NCBI RefSeq assembly: GCF_001412215.1
Contig: NZ_LLWP01000004.1
Location: 372,001-436,000, forward strand
Origin: Pedobacter sp. Hv1
GTDB lineage: Bacteria; Bacteroidota; Bacteroidia; Sphingobacteriales; Sphingobacteriaceae
Reading direction: 5' to 3'
Length of the DNA: 64,000 nucleotides
Shown piece by piece: positions 54,148 through 62,437 of this stretch. The translations under genes and the position numbers were made by a program. Below the pieces are notes generated by a model, which had not been told where the DNA came from, made no database searches, and worked only from the letters and a program-made list of their open reading frames with translations. The number at the start of each line of letters is the position of its first letter. Position 1 is the stretch's first letter.

Positions 54148-55491
54148 ATGGCAAAGAAAGAAGATCAGACCTCAAAAAAGATATTTGTTTTAGACACATC
54201 CGTTATTTTATATGATCACGATGCTGTAAATAATTTTCAGGAACATGATGTAGCCGTTCCTATTTTAGTATTAGAAGAACTAGATAATTTTAAAAGTGGC
54301 AATGATACCCGAAATTTTGAAGCCCGAAATTTTATACGGTTAATCGACCTCGCTTCTAAAAATAACCTGATCAATAAATGGTTTACCTTAAAGAAAAATA
54401 GCTTAGGCAAGTTTAAAGTAGTTTTAGATGAAAATCCGAAAAAAGTCAATGCAGAGAAGCTCTTTGGCGATGGGAAATTTGACAATCGGATTTTAAACTC
54501 TGCACTTGTTTTAAAAGAACAACATAAAGACCGTAAAGTGATCCTCGTTTCGAAGGACATTTGCCTACGCTTAAAAGCTAAAGCACTCGATCTACATGCT
54601 GAAGATTACGAAACAGGTAAGATTAAAAACGCAGATGAACTCTATACCGGAAAAACAGAACTGCTAGACTGTCCAGTTGAAATTATAGACGACCTCAAGA
54701 AAAATAAAGTTGTTGATGCTACTGCTTTAACACTTCCTTATACCGACTCTAACCATTTTTACTTTTTAAAAAACAAGAAAAAAAACATTACCGCTTTCTA
54801 TAGTGTAATGGATAAAACCTTAAGGAGTGTAGACCAAAAGCCAATTTTTAACATTTTCCCTCGCAATGCCGAACAATCTTTCGCTATTGATGCCCTTTTA
54901 AATCCAGACATTAAACTGGTTACCATACAAGGCAATGCAGGCACCGGAAAAACATTATTGGCATTGGCAAGTGCATTAGAGCAACGTAAAGATTTTAGAC
55001 AGATCTATATTACCAGACCAATTGTTCCGTTGAGCAATAAGGATATTGGTTTTTTACCGGGTGATGTAAAGGCAAAGGTTGATCCTTACATGGCGCCAAT
55101 ATGGGATAATTTGAAGTTCATTAAAGAACAATTTGCCCAAGACGATAAAATGATCTTCAAAATTGATGAACTGATCCGTACAGAAAAGATTGAAATTGCT
55201 CCATTGGCATTTATAAGGGGAAGAACGATTACCAAAATCTTTTTTATCATAGATGAAGCCCAAAATTTGACACCGCATGAGATCAAAACCATTATTTCGA
55301 GGGCTGGAGAACATACCAAAATTGTATTTACAGGTGATATCTATCAAATTGACACCCCTTACCTCGACTCGGAAAGTAATGGTTTATCTTATCTGATAGA
55401 AAATGCGAAAAAACATCCATTGTACGCCCACATTACCTTACAAAAAGGAGAGCGAAGCGAATTGGCCAATCTGGCAACCGAACTGCTGTAA
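54148..55491 (+). CDS. PhoH family protein with N-terminal PIN domain
   Basis: The 447-residue protein joins a PIN ribonuclease-like domain (about 10-150; VLDTSVILYD, PILVLEELDNFK, ILVSKDICLRLKA supply the acidic residues) to a PhoH ATPase domain (about 235-447) with Walker A GNAGTGKT near 262-269 and Walker B FFIIDEAQNL near 364. Such PhoH2 proteins are proposed RNA helicase-nucleases. The putative RNA upstream makes the neighbourhood interesting, though the link is positional. Its end directly abuts the converging MFS gene with no spacer. Confidence 0.93.
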   Translation: MAKKEDQTSKKIFVLDTSVILYDHDAVNNFQEHDVAVPILVLEELDNFKSGNDTRNFEARNFIRLIDLASKNNLINKWFTLKKNSLGKFKVVLDENPKKVNAEKLFGDGKFDNRILNSALVLKEQHKDRKVILVSKDICLRLKAKALDLHAEDYETGKIKNADELYTGKTELLDCPVEIIDDLKKNKVVDATALTLPYTDSNHFYFLKNKKKNITAFYSVMDKTLRSVDQKPIFNIFPRNAEQSFAIDALLNPDIKLVTIQGNAGTGKTLLALASALEQRKDFRQIYITRPIVPLSNKDIGFLPGDVKAKVDPYMAPIWDNLKFIKEQFAQDDKMIFKIDELIRTEKIEIAPLAFIRGRTITKIFFIIDEAQNLTPHEIKTIISRAGEHTKIVFTGDIYQIDTPYLDSESNGLSYLIENAKKHPLYAHITLQKGERSELANLATELL

Positions 55492-56706
55492 TTAAGAGTG
55501 ATGTTTCTTTAAAGCTTGTCTACAAATGAGGATGGCGATGCAAGTTAAAAATGCACCCATCATAAATGGAGCACCCGGGAAATAAATTGGCGCATTCTTT
55601 TGTGTAAAAAAGAAAAACAGATAGCTCATTAACAATGGCCCAATAATACTGGCCAAACTCATAAAACCTGTCATTATGCCTTGTAGTTCGCCTTGTTCAT
55701 TTGCTGCTACCTGAGTTGATACAATGCCTTGTATGGCCGGTCCAGTAATCCCTGCCAGTGCATAAGGTACAATAAAAGCATACATCATCCAGCCATGGCT
55801 AGCAAATGCAAATGAGATAAAGCCAATCACATATAAGGTTAAACCCATAAGGATTGACTTTTTATTTCCAATTTTTGGAATGATCAACCTTATTAATCCC
55901 CCTTGTACAATGGCCACCGTAATGCCTACAAAACCTATTGAATAACCAACATCTCTACTATTCCAACCAAATTTCTCGAGGGTGTAATAAGACCAGACCG
56001 ATTGTGTAGCCTGGGCCGACACATATAAAATGAATAGAGAAATCAATAATCCCAATAGGGCAGGGTAACGTTTAACTTGTTTCAAAGCACCAATCGGATT
56101 TGCCCGTTTCCAATCAAAATTGCGTCTATTTTCTTTCTTTAATGATTCTGGCAAGATAAAATAACCATATAACCAATTTAAAAGAGAAAGACCTGCAGCA
56201 ATCATAAATGGCACACGAACACCATATTGACTAAACAAACCACCAATTACAGGACCAATAATAAAACCAACGCCAAAGGCCACACCAATTAAACCAAAGT
56301 TTTGGGCCCGTTTTTCTGGCGGACTAACATCAGCAACATAAGCAGAAGCAGTAGTAATACTAGCACCAGAGATCCCCGCAAGTATCCTACCTACAAAAAG
56401 CCATGCAATGGTAGGTGCAAATGCTAGAAAAACATAATCGACACCAAGGCCAAAAAGCGAAATCAATAAAACAGGTCTTCGGCCAAGCTTGTCGCTTAAT
56501 GCTCCTAAAATTGGTGCAAAAATAAACTGCATAATAGAATAAGCAATCAATAACCAACCGCCATATTCTGAAGCCTCACTTAAGGTAACACCTGTTAACT
56601 CCCTTATTAAGTCGGGCATAATAGGAATAATTACACCAAAACCAATACAATCAATTAAGATGGTAACTAAAATAAAAGCAACGCCTGAGTTTTTCTTTTC
56701 GTTCAT
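55492..56706 (-). CDS. TCR/Tet family MFS efflux transporter
   Basis: The 404-residue protein has 12 predicted helices with the DHA1 motif [14 protein letters not shown] (about 64-77) and the antiporter region GPVIGGLF (motif C), close in pattern to TetA/YfcJ-type exporters. It probably expels a drug or metabolite. No TetR gene is adjacent and base use does not differ from its neighbours, so I read it as a resident chromosomal transporter rather than an acquired tetracycline resistance gene. It ends one base from the phoH stop. Confidence 0.88.
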   Translation of the reverse strand: MNEKKNSGVAFILVTILIDCIGFGVIIPIMPDLIRELTGVTLSEASEYGGWLLIAYSIMQFIFAPILGALSDKLGRRPVLLISLFGLGVDYVFLAFAPTIAWLFVGRILAGISGASITTASAYVADVSPPEKRAQNFGLIGVAFGVGFIIGPVIGGLFSQYGVRVPFMIAAGLSLLNWLYGYFILPESLKKENRRNFDWKRANPIGALKQVKRYPALLGLLISLFILYVSAQATQSVWSYYTLEKFGWNSRDVGYSIGFVGITVAIVQGGLIRLIIPKIGNKKSILMGLTLYVIGFISFAFASHGWMMYAFIVPYALAGITGPAIQGIVSTQVAANEQGELQGIMTGFMSLASIIGPLLMSYLFFFFTQKNAPIYFPGAPFMMGAFLTCIAILICRQALKKHHS

Positions 56707-56757
56707 ATGTTTAAGTTGGCAAATGTAAATTAATTTAAATGAATGAATACGAGTTGT

Positions 56758-57474
56758 TTAAAATAGTTCGGGAGTTTGATGGACAAAGGTGAATCCTTCT
56801 TTCAATTTACCTAGCCTAAATTCATTCACAATTTCGTGGGCCATTCTGGTGGGCTCAGGTATCCTATATTTTCCAATACATTTTTTCATTACGGCTAAGC
56901 TTTTTGGCAAACTCAAACCATAGCCAGGAGAAATATAAACTGGTTGGGTATGGTCTTTTGTACGTAAAGCATAACCGATATGCGTTTTTGTATATTTTTC
57001 ATGAACTAAACATGCTGAGTATTTCGCGGCAGTTGGTTCTTCGTAAAACCCGTAAAGTGAGCTTTTAGCACAACCAATAGTTGATGTAGCAGTTAAAACC
57101 CCGAAATGAGCAGCAATACCCATTCTGCGAGGGTGTAAAATGCCCTGACCATCTAACACTACTAAATCTGGTTTGGCCAAGATCAATTGCCAAGCTTTAA
57201 TTAATGCAGGCACCTCTCTAAAGCCCAAAAAACCAGAAACATAAGGAAATTCGGTTGTAGCAGTAGTTAAAGCATATCCTTGCAATACCATTTGTGGATA
57301 GCTCAATATCACGATAGCTGCATATAAGGTATTGCTATTTTTATTAAAAGAAATATCTGCACCAGCAATGGTTTGAATAGCTTGATCGTCTGGCACTTCA
57401 AACTTTAATTGTTTGCGAAACTCTTCTTGCATTACGATGGCTTCGGCAATGGTAACTTTATCGTAATTGATCAT
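56758..57474 (-). CDS. nfi: Endonuclease V (deoxyinosine 3' endonuclease)
   Basis: The 238-residue protein shows the endonuclease V core: IAGADISF (first catalytic Asp), PYVSGFLGFREVPALI, DLVVLDGQGILHPRRMGIAAH (second Asp and substrate-binding region) and YGFYEEP. It nicks DNA near deaminated adenine. Its start overlaps the stop of the DUF763 gene by one base (TAATG), so the pair is translationally coupled. Confidence 0.94.
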   Translation of the reverse strand: MINYDKVTIAEAIVMQEEFRKQLKFEVPDDQAIQTIAGADISFNKNSNTLYAAIVILSYPQMVLQGYALTTATTEFPYVSGFLGFREVPALIKAWQLILAKPDLVVLDGQGILHPRRMGIAAHFGVLTATSTIGCAKSSLYGFYEEPTAAKYSACLVHEKYTKTHIGYALRTKDHTQPVYISPGYGLSLPKSLAVMKKCIGKYRIPEPTRMAHEIVNEFRLGKLKEGFTFVHQTPELF

Positions 57475-58676
57475 TAAAATAAGGTAAGTTGTTTAACAAT
57501 TGGTGGTTTAGCCTTTCCAAATACAGTTCGGCCTTCATATTTCCAAGAATCTGCCCTTTCTTTTTCAATCAACTCTTCGAAATTGCCATTGGGCACAAAA
57601 TCTTGTTCTACACGTTCAGCCACCTGATATAAAGACTGAATGGCTTTGAGTTTATCCGAATTGCCCAATTTAGACCTATGAATGGCATTTTGTAAAGTTT
57701 GGATGGTTTCATCATAAACTTTTAAGGGAACAGGAAAGGGGTGACCATCTTTTCCACCATGTGCAAAAGAGAAGCGGGCAGGATCTTTAAATCTAGCTGG
57801 GCTTCCATAAATGACCTCGCTAACCAAAGCCAATGATTGTAATGTTCTGGGACCTAAACCCTCTAGTAACAATAACTCTTCAAAATTGGAAACATTTTGT
57901 TCCTGCGCCAGCCAGAGTATCGCACCTAAACGTTTCATATCCACATTTTCGGCTCTTACATCATGATGAGCAGGCATTTTTAGTTTCTTTAGCTCTTTGA
58001 TCATTTGCTCAGGTTGAGCTGAAGTAATACTTAAGATCGAAGTTTTTAAAGGCTGGGCCTCTTGCGCTGTTAAGTTTAAGATTTGCCCCCTGTTTTGCCC
58101 ATAAATAAAAGTATGTGGTTCTTCTGTAAACGATTTTAAACTGGGCGAATGCCAATGGTAACGTCTGGCTGTAGCATTTACATTGCTCATGCCTTGCTGT
58201 ATAACAGTCCAATTACCCTCATTACTGATGATAAAATTATGTTGATAGAGCTGAAATCCATCTTGAATTGCCGTATTGTCTACTTTTGCGCTGAGCTTAC
58301 TGCATTTAACCAATGCAGCGGCATCCAAACTATTTAATTCAGCATAGCGGGTAAGTTCTATTGGCGTTTGTGTAGATTGTTTTCCTTTACCACCACAGAT
58401 AAAAATACCAAATTCTTTAGCGTAAGGATTGATGTTTCTTTTGAGGGCGCCCATTACTGCGGTAGTAATTCCAGAAGAATGCCAATCCATTCCCATTACT
58501 GCACCCAAACTCTGGAACCAAAAAGGATCGCTGAAACGAGTTAACAATTCATTTTTACCTTTATTGGATAGAATTTCTTCTACTATGGCCAAACCTAGCT
58601 TACCCATTCGCTCTGCAAGCCAAAGCGGAACATGGCCATAGTGTAAAGGTAAATCTGCAGTTCCAGTATTTTTCAT
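57474..58676 (-). CDS. DUF763 domain-containing protein
   Basis: The ATG at 58676 gives 400 residues starting TADLPLHYGHVPLWLAERM, the conserved DUF763 N terminus; an upstream GTG-like extension is unlikely. Other conserved parts are GMDWHSSGITTAVMGALK, FIYGQNRGQILNLTA and HHDVRAENVDMKRLGAILW. A helix-hairpin-helix-like element, LLLLEGLGPRTLQSLALV, suggests non-specific DNA contact. The family has no established function. Coupling to endonuclease V points to DNA repair or processing, which is inference. Confidence 0.88.
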   Translation of the reverse strand: MKNTGTADLPLHYGHVPLWLAERMGKLGLAIVEEILSNKGKNELLTRFSDPFWFQSLGAVMGMDWHSSGITTAVMGALKRNINPYAKEFGIFICGGKGKQSTQTPIELTRYAELNSLDAAALVKCSKLSAKVDNTAIQDGFQLYQHNFIISNEGNWTVIQQGMSNVNATARRYHWHSPSLKSFTEEPHTFIYGQNRGQILNLTAQEAQPLKTSILSITSAQPEQMIKELKKLKMPAHHDVRAENVDMKRLGAILWLAQEQNVSNFEELLLLEGLGPRTLQSLALVSEVIYGSPARFKDPARFSFAHGGKDGHPFPVPLKVYDETIQTLQNAIHRSKLGNSDKLKAIQSLYQVAERVEQDFVPNGNFEELIEKERADSWKYEGRTVFGKAKPPIVKQLTLF

Positions 58677-58764
58677 TTTACTAACAAATTTAGTAAAATG
58701 AAAAATACAATACAAACAATTACTAAAACTTTTATTAAATAATTGAATACAGTATCAATAAGTC

Positions 58765-59955
58765 TTATACTTGTTCGCAAACAGGTAGCGAGACCTTAAT
58801 TCCTTTAATGGTTTCTTTCCTCGTTTTGGTTTTTTCTGGTAATTTAATAAAGCTGATACCCAATGTTACTGCAAGTAAAGCAATACTCATCCACACAATC
58901 TGATGGATGCCATATTGTGCAATTACAAAACCACCCAGAAAAGCACCCAGAGAAATCCCGATATTGTAACAAGAGGTTAACAAGCTATTCACAAATTCTA
59001 AAGCGCTATGTGGCACAGCCTGCGTAGTACGGATATTTGGCACCAAAAATCCGCCAGTATGTATCAATCCCCAAAAAGAAAGGATAATTACCATCGGTTT
59101 AAAAATGTCTCCAAAGTAATAGGCGAGGGTCTGGGTTAAGATTAGGAGTATAAAAAACACTCTAGTGGCCACCTTTATATTTTTACTCAAAGCAATACCT
59201 GCAAGCCAATTGCCTAAAATCCCCATTGCACCAAATAACAGCAACATCATGCTAATTTGAACCCCGTTCATGTGGGTAATTTTTTCAAGGTAGCCAGCTA
59301 AGTAACTATAACTCGAAAACATGGCAGCAAGTGTAAGAATAGTGGAAAGCAGGTTAAGCCACAATTGTGGATCTTTGAGCACAAACATTTGACTTTGTGC
59401 TGCTTTCTCTTTACTAGCTGGCATATTAGGTACTAAAAATGCTAAACCTAAAAAGGCGATGAGGCTGATAAAGCTGGCCAAGAAAAAGGATGCCTGCCAA
59501 TTGTTGAAAAACTCGGCTGCATAGGTGGTAATTGGTACTCCTAATACTGTAGCCAAACTCAGTCCGGTCATTACAATAGAAACGGCCTTGGCACCACCTT
59601 GTTTAAATGCTACTGCCAGAGAAATATTCCAAAATAAAGGGTGTAAAAATGCAGGTAAAATTCTTGCAATCATCAATACAGTAAAACTGGTTGCAAAAGC
59701 TGAAAGCAAATTAGATAAGATAAATACAGCTAATACCAAACACAACAATAGTTTACGGTTAATTTTAGCAGTAAGTGCAGTGATAAAAGGGGAGAACACG
59801 GCAACAGTAAGCGCAAAGGCACTTAGCAACCATCCGGCAGTATCCATAGATACTTTGAACTCTCTACTAATGGTAGGTAGAATCCCGATGACGCCAAATT
59901 CGGTAGTAATGATGCCGAAAGCACCTAATGCAAGAATGTAAATTGATTTTTTCAT
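58765..59955 (-). CDS. DHA1 family MFS transporter (AraJ/sugar-efflux-like)
   Basis: The 396-residue 12-helix protein belongs to the arabinose efflux-like MFS branch: EFGVIGILPTISREF (about 21-35), SAFALTVAVFSPFITALTAK and ARILPAFLHPLFWNISLAVA. The usual motif A between helices 2 and 3 is reduced to TAKINRKLLL. It is divergent from an AraC regulator (90-base gap), a common arrangement for inducible exporters. Confidence 0.88.
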   Translation of the reverse strand: MKKSIYILALGAFGIITTEFGVIGILPTISREFKVSMDTAGWLLSAFALTVAVFSPFITALTAKINRKLLLCLVLAVFILSNLLSAFATSFTVLMIARILPAFLHPLFWNISLAVAFKQGGAKAVSIVMTGLSLATVLGVPITTYAAEFFNNWQASFFLASFISLIAFLGLAFLVPNMPASKEKAAQSQMFVLKDPQLWLNLLSTILTLAAMFSSYSYLAGYLEKITHMNGVQISMMLLLFGAMGILGNWLAGIALSKNIKVATRVFFILLILTQTLAYYFGDIFKPMVIILSFWGLIHTGGFLVPNIRTTQAVPHSALEFVNSLLTSCYNIGISLGAFLGGFVIAQYGIHQIVWMSIALLAVTLGISFIKLPEKTKTRKETIKGIKVSLPVCEQV

Positions 59956-59969
59956 TTGTGGTTTCTAAA

Positions 59970-60005
59970 ATTCTATTTCACAAAAATGAACAGAATAATT
60001 CTATT
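59970..60005. promoter_or_regulatory. ATTCTATT direct repeats between MFS and AraC genes
   Basis: ATTCTATT occurs at 59970-59977 and 59998-60005, and the second copy overlaps the palindrome AGAATAATTCT (59992-60002). AraC proteins bind direct repeats, so this is a candidate operator for the flanking divergent genes. The sequence is AT-rich and chance is not excluded. Confidence 0.35.
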
Positions 60006-60045
60006 ATATCAGTATATTTTAATGATAATGTAGTAAATTTGCTGC

Positions 60046-60894
60046 ATGACAAAAGAAAACATACACCGATTGGTAGACGTAGAATACTGTAAAACAGCGC
60101 AATGTCCGGTAAAAGATGTGCAACTTTCTTTTTTTCAAATGGTATACGTGATCTCAGGTTCAGGATTTTTAAAAATAAACGACAACAGGGTAGATTACAG
60201 TACTGGCAGTTTGTTATTGCTTACACCCAATGACCTTCACAATTTTGAAATTTCCAATACAACTGAGTTTTTGTTCGTGAAATTTAATGAACGCTACATC
60301 AGAGAATACAAATGGAAAAACATCAATTGTATTGAATGTTTATTGTACCATTCGTCGCATTTAATGGGTTGTATCCTAAAAAATAAAGCTGATGTAGTTT
60401 TGGTAAACTCCATTATAGATTCGCTCTTACATATCATGCAGCACAATGATGTGTACAACGAAGATTTAACCTTGCATTATGTGAATGCTTTAATTGTAAT
60501 TGCAGCAAGAAATATATCAAAGATGAGGCCTGCACAAGCTGTTATCAATCCAGACAAGCGTTTTTTAGCGATTATAGACTATATTCAATCGAACATCTAT
60601 GAGCCACAACGCCTAAAAGCCTCAGTAATTAGTACAGAATTTGCTTTTTCTGAAACTTATTTGGGCAGTTACTTTAAAAAACAAAGTGGAGAAACTATCC
60701 AACATTTTATTTCAAACTATAAAATGAGATTGATAGAACACCGATTGCGTTTTAGCGACAGGCGAATAAATGAAATTGTTGACGAATTTGGTTTTGCCGA
60801 CGAAAGTCATCTGAATAAATTTTTCAAAAAACGCCACCAAATGAGCTTAACAGAGTTTAGAAAATTAACACCAATATGTGCTGTTGCCAATTAA
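60046..60894 (+). CDS. AraC family transcriptional regulator
   Basis: The 282-residue regulator has an N-terminal cupin-like domain (FFQMVYVISGSGFLKINDN and GSLLLLTPNDLHNFEI, about 30-75) and a C-terminal AraC DNA-binding domain (from about 180: RLKASVISTEFAFSETYLG, then INEIVDEFGFADESHLNKFF). It is divergent from the MFS exporter and probably controls it. A TAAATTTG box at 60034-60041 ends four bases before the ATG, so the mRNA may be leaderless or nearly so. Confidence 0.92.
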   Translation: MTKENIHRLVDVEYCKTAQCPVKDVQLSFFQMVYVISGSGFLKINDNRVDYSTGSLLLLTPNDLHNFEISNTTEFLFVKFNERYIREYKWKNINCIECLLYHSSHLMGCILKNKADVVLVNSIIDSLLHIMQHNDVYNEDLTLHYVNALIVIAARNISKMRPAQAVINPDKRFLAIIDYIQSNIYEPQRLKASVISTEFAFSETYLGSYFKKQSGETIQHFISNYKMRLIEHRLRFSDRRINEIVDEFGFADESHLNKFFKKRHQMSLTEFRKLTPICAVAN

Positions 60895-60958
60895 TTATTA
60901 ATATAGCAGTGGTTTGTCTTTTTTTTGGATGTTTACCTTTATTGATAATATTTTTTTT

Positions 60959-61081
60959 GCGTGAGGGATAGCAGCGGTTACCCCACAGCGAGGCACGAGC
61001 GAGGAGTAATAGCGCATAGCCCGACCACTGCCCTGCACCAACACTCATTTTTGCAAACACGGGCAGGGCAGGGGCACGCCC
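60959..61081. repeat. GC-rich structured intergenic repeat element
   Basis: The 123-base block from GCGTGAGGGATAGCAGCGG to GGGCACGCCC is far richer in GC than the flanking AT-rich DNA and contains complementary GCCCTGC/GCAGGGC arms and further self-pairing runs (GAGGCACGAGCGAGGAG). It has the look of the non-coding palindromic repeats scattered in Bacteroidota genomes. An ORF on the minus strand here has no protein-like features. The rest of the 286-base gap is AT-rich and holds nothing I recognise. Confidence 0.7.
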
Positions 61082-61180
61082 TAATTATTAACAATGGGCC
61101 TTAACAAAAAAGAACTGTGGCTAAACCATAGCACAAGGGTGATATACAATCTTGTTAATATTTCTATATTCCCTATAAAT

Positions 61181-61555
61181 CTAACTTCTTCTTAAAAATC
61201 GATAAAATACACTACCCAGAATAACCATGGCTATTAAAGGCACAATATAACTGTTTAAAGGACATTCTACTATGGTAACACATACCGCATTGTGGATTTT
61301 GCTTTGTCCATGTATCAAACATCCACCACTATATGAGGTTTGGTAACAGATATCTGTCCGTTCAGTAATTTCGCCAAAATTCTCATATATGGGCAGATTC
61401 TTAATTTTAAGCTCTTTACCATCAGGGTTGGTCATAGCGATCTGGTAAATTTTACCATTGCTATCCATACAACCTCTTCCATTTATAGCGGGCATCGCAT
61501 ATGTTTTCATCAAACACATGCCCATCATCACCAATATTAAAAACTTCTTGTTCAC
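61181..61555 (-). CDS. Small secreted/membrane hypothetical protein with C-terminal anchor
   Basis: A GTG start gives 124 residues beginning MNKKFLILVMMGMCLMKTYA, a signal peptide. The mature part has six or more cysteines (GRGCMDSNGK, DICYQTS, GGCLIHG, AVCVTIVECPL) and ends in one hydrophobic helix and a basic tail (YRFLRRS). The motif CPLNSYIVPL before the helix resembles the corresponding part of the protein encoded 32 bases upstream. I do not recognise the family. The architecture suggests an exported, disulfide-bonded protein held or sorted by its C terminus. Confidence 0.65.
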   Translation of the reverse strand: MNKKFLILVMMGMCLMKTYAMPAINGRGCMDSNGKIYQIAMTNPDGKELKIKNLPIYENFGEITERTDICYQTSYSGGCLIHGQSKIHNAVCVTIVECPLNSYIVPLIAMVILGSVFYRFLRRS

Positions 61556-61587
61556 GTTTTATTGGTTAGCCTATTTTCGGTATTGCC

Positions 61588-62052
61588 TTAATCTAAATGT
61601 AAGGATGAGTCCTTTGCATCTTTCTTATTATTTTTTCTCACTAATGATCTTGCAGCCACTCCTCCAACCAACACAACCATTAGCCAACTATAGTTATCAA
61701 GAGGTAGGTTACAAGGTTTATTGGTGTACTCTATTGTTCTACCCGCTTGATATGGATAACTAGGGTCGTTATTGTAACGAACATAACAACTCCCTTCTGC
61801 ACCAGTTACTGTAAGACAGTAGGTTGGATTAGCAAAAGTTTCACCTTGCCAATCTGAAGTAAATCGAAATTGAGGTTTACCATTATAAGTACCAATCTTT
61901 ATGTAATAGGTATAACCATCATCGGTGGGGTTGCCATAAAAACCGCAACCTTCGGCGGCACTGGCACTACTAAATAGCCCCATAGTTAGTATGGCAACTA
62001 AAGCGAACTTTAGTATTGAAATATTTAATTTGTTCTTTTTAAAAGTTTTCAT
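61588..62052 (-). CDS. Small secreted hypothetical protein with PID-CTERM-like tail
   Basis: The ATG at 62052 gives 154 residues with a clear signal peptide (LKFALVAILTMGLFSSASAA). An ORF extension upstream has no such signal and is rejected. The mature domain has cysteines in EGCGFYG, TYCLTV, GSCYV and KPCN, probably paired. The C terminus is PLDNYSWLMVVLVGGVAARS followed by a basic, charged tail, the layout of C-terminal sorting signals (short motif, helix, basic cluster). It shares this design with the next gene, 32 bases downstream, so both may be paralogues in one operon. Confidence 0.7.
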   Translation of the reverse strand: MKTFKKNKLNISILKFALVAILTMGLFSSASAAEGCGFYGNPTDDGYTYYIKIGTYNGKPQFRFTSDWQGETFANPTYCLTVTGAEGSCYVRYNNDPSYPYQAGRTIEYTNKPCNLPLDNYSWLMVVLVGGVAARSLVRKNNKKDAKDSSLHLD

Positions 62053-62437
62053 CAGTTCAAGAGAAATTGGTTGTATTTGTGTATATCTTAATTTATACCT
62101 CAAAATTAGGTCTAAGGGCAAGGCCATGAAACAGAAAATAGGCAGAAAGGCCATAACTTGCGATGAAATACATTATACTTTGTTTGGATTTTCTTTAAAA
62201 GCAACCTTTAAAATTCCACAAAATATATCCTTACAGATTATTGAGGTACATTATCTTCAAAATCTGCCTTACTCACAGCGGTGCCTATGTAACTGAAAAA
62301 GGGTATGTGTTGTCCCAAATAATTAGTAACAAATAAAAGCTATATTTAAAGGCAATTAATCATTGATATGAGCTAATTGAACGTCATCAACTTATTTGCA
62401 AATTAAACCCATTGTGTATTTATCAAAGCATTTTTCA
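62053..62437. other. Divergent intergenic region without recognised gene
   Basis: This 385-base AT-rich gap separates the two small secreted protein genes (minus) from the sensor kinase (plus) and should hold both promoters. I find no clear consensus pair; ACTTATTTGC near 62390 is the nearest match to a -7 box for the kinase. Short ORFs here lack protein-like character. Confidence 0.5.

Noticed and set aside
55492..56706. Acquired tetracycline resistance gene
   Set aside because: The family resemblance is to the broad TCR/Tet exporter group; no TetR, mobile element or unusual base use accompanies it.
60857..61060. 67-codon minus-strand ORF beyond the AraC gene
   Set aside because: It is produced by the GC-rich repeat element; composition and sequence are not protein-like and part overlaps the end of the AraC gene.
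61991..62296. 101-codon plus-strand ORF opposite the small secreted protein gene
   Set aside because: Its first part is the antisense of a signal peptide coding region and the remainder has no recognisable features.
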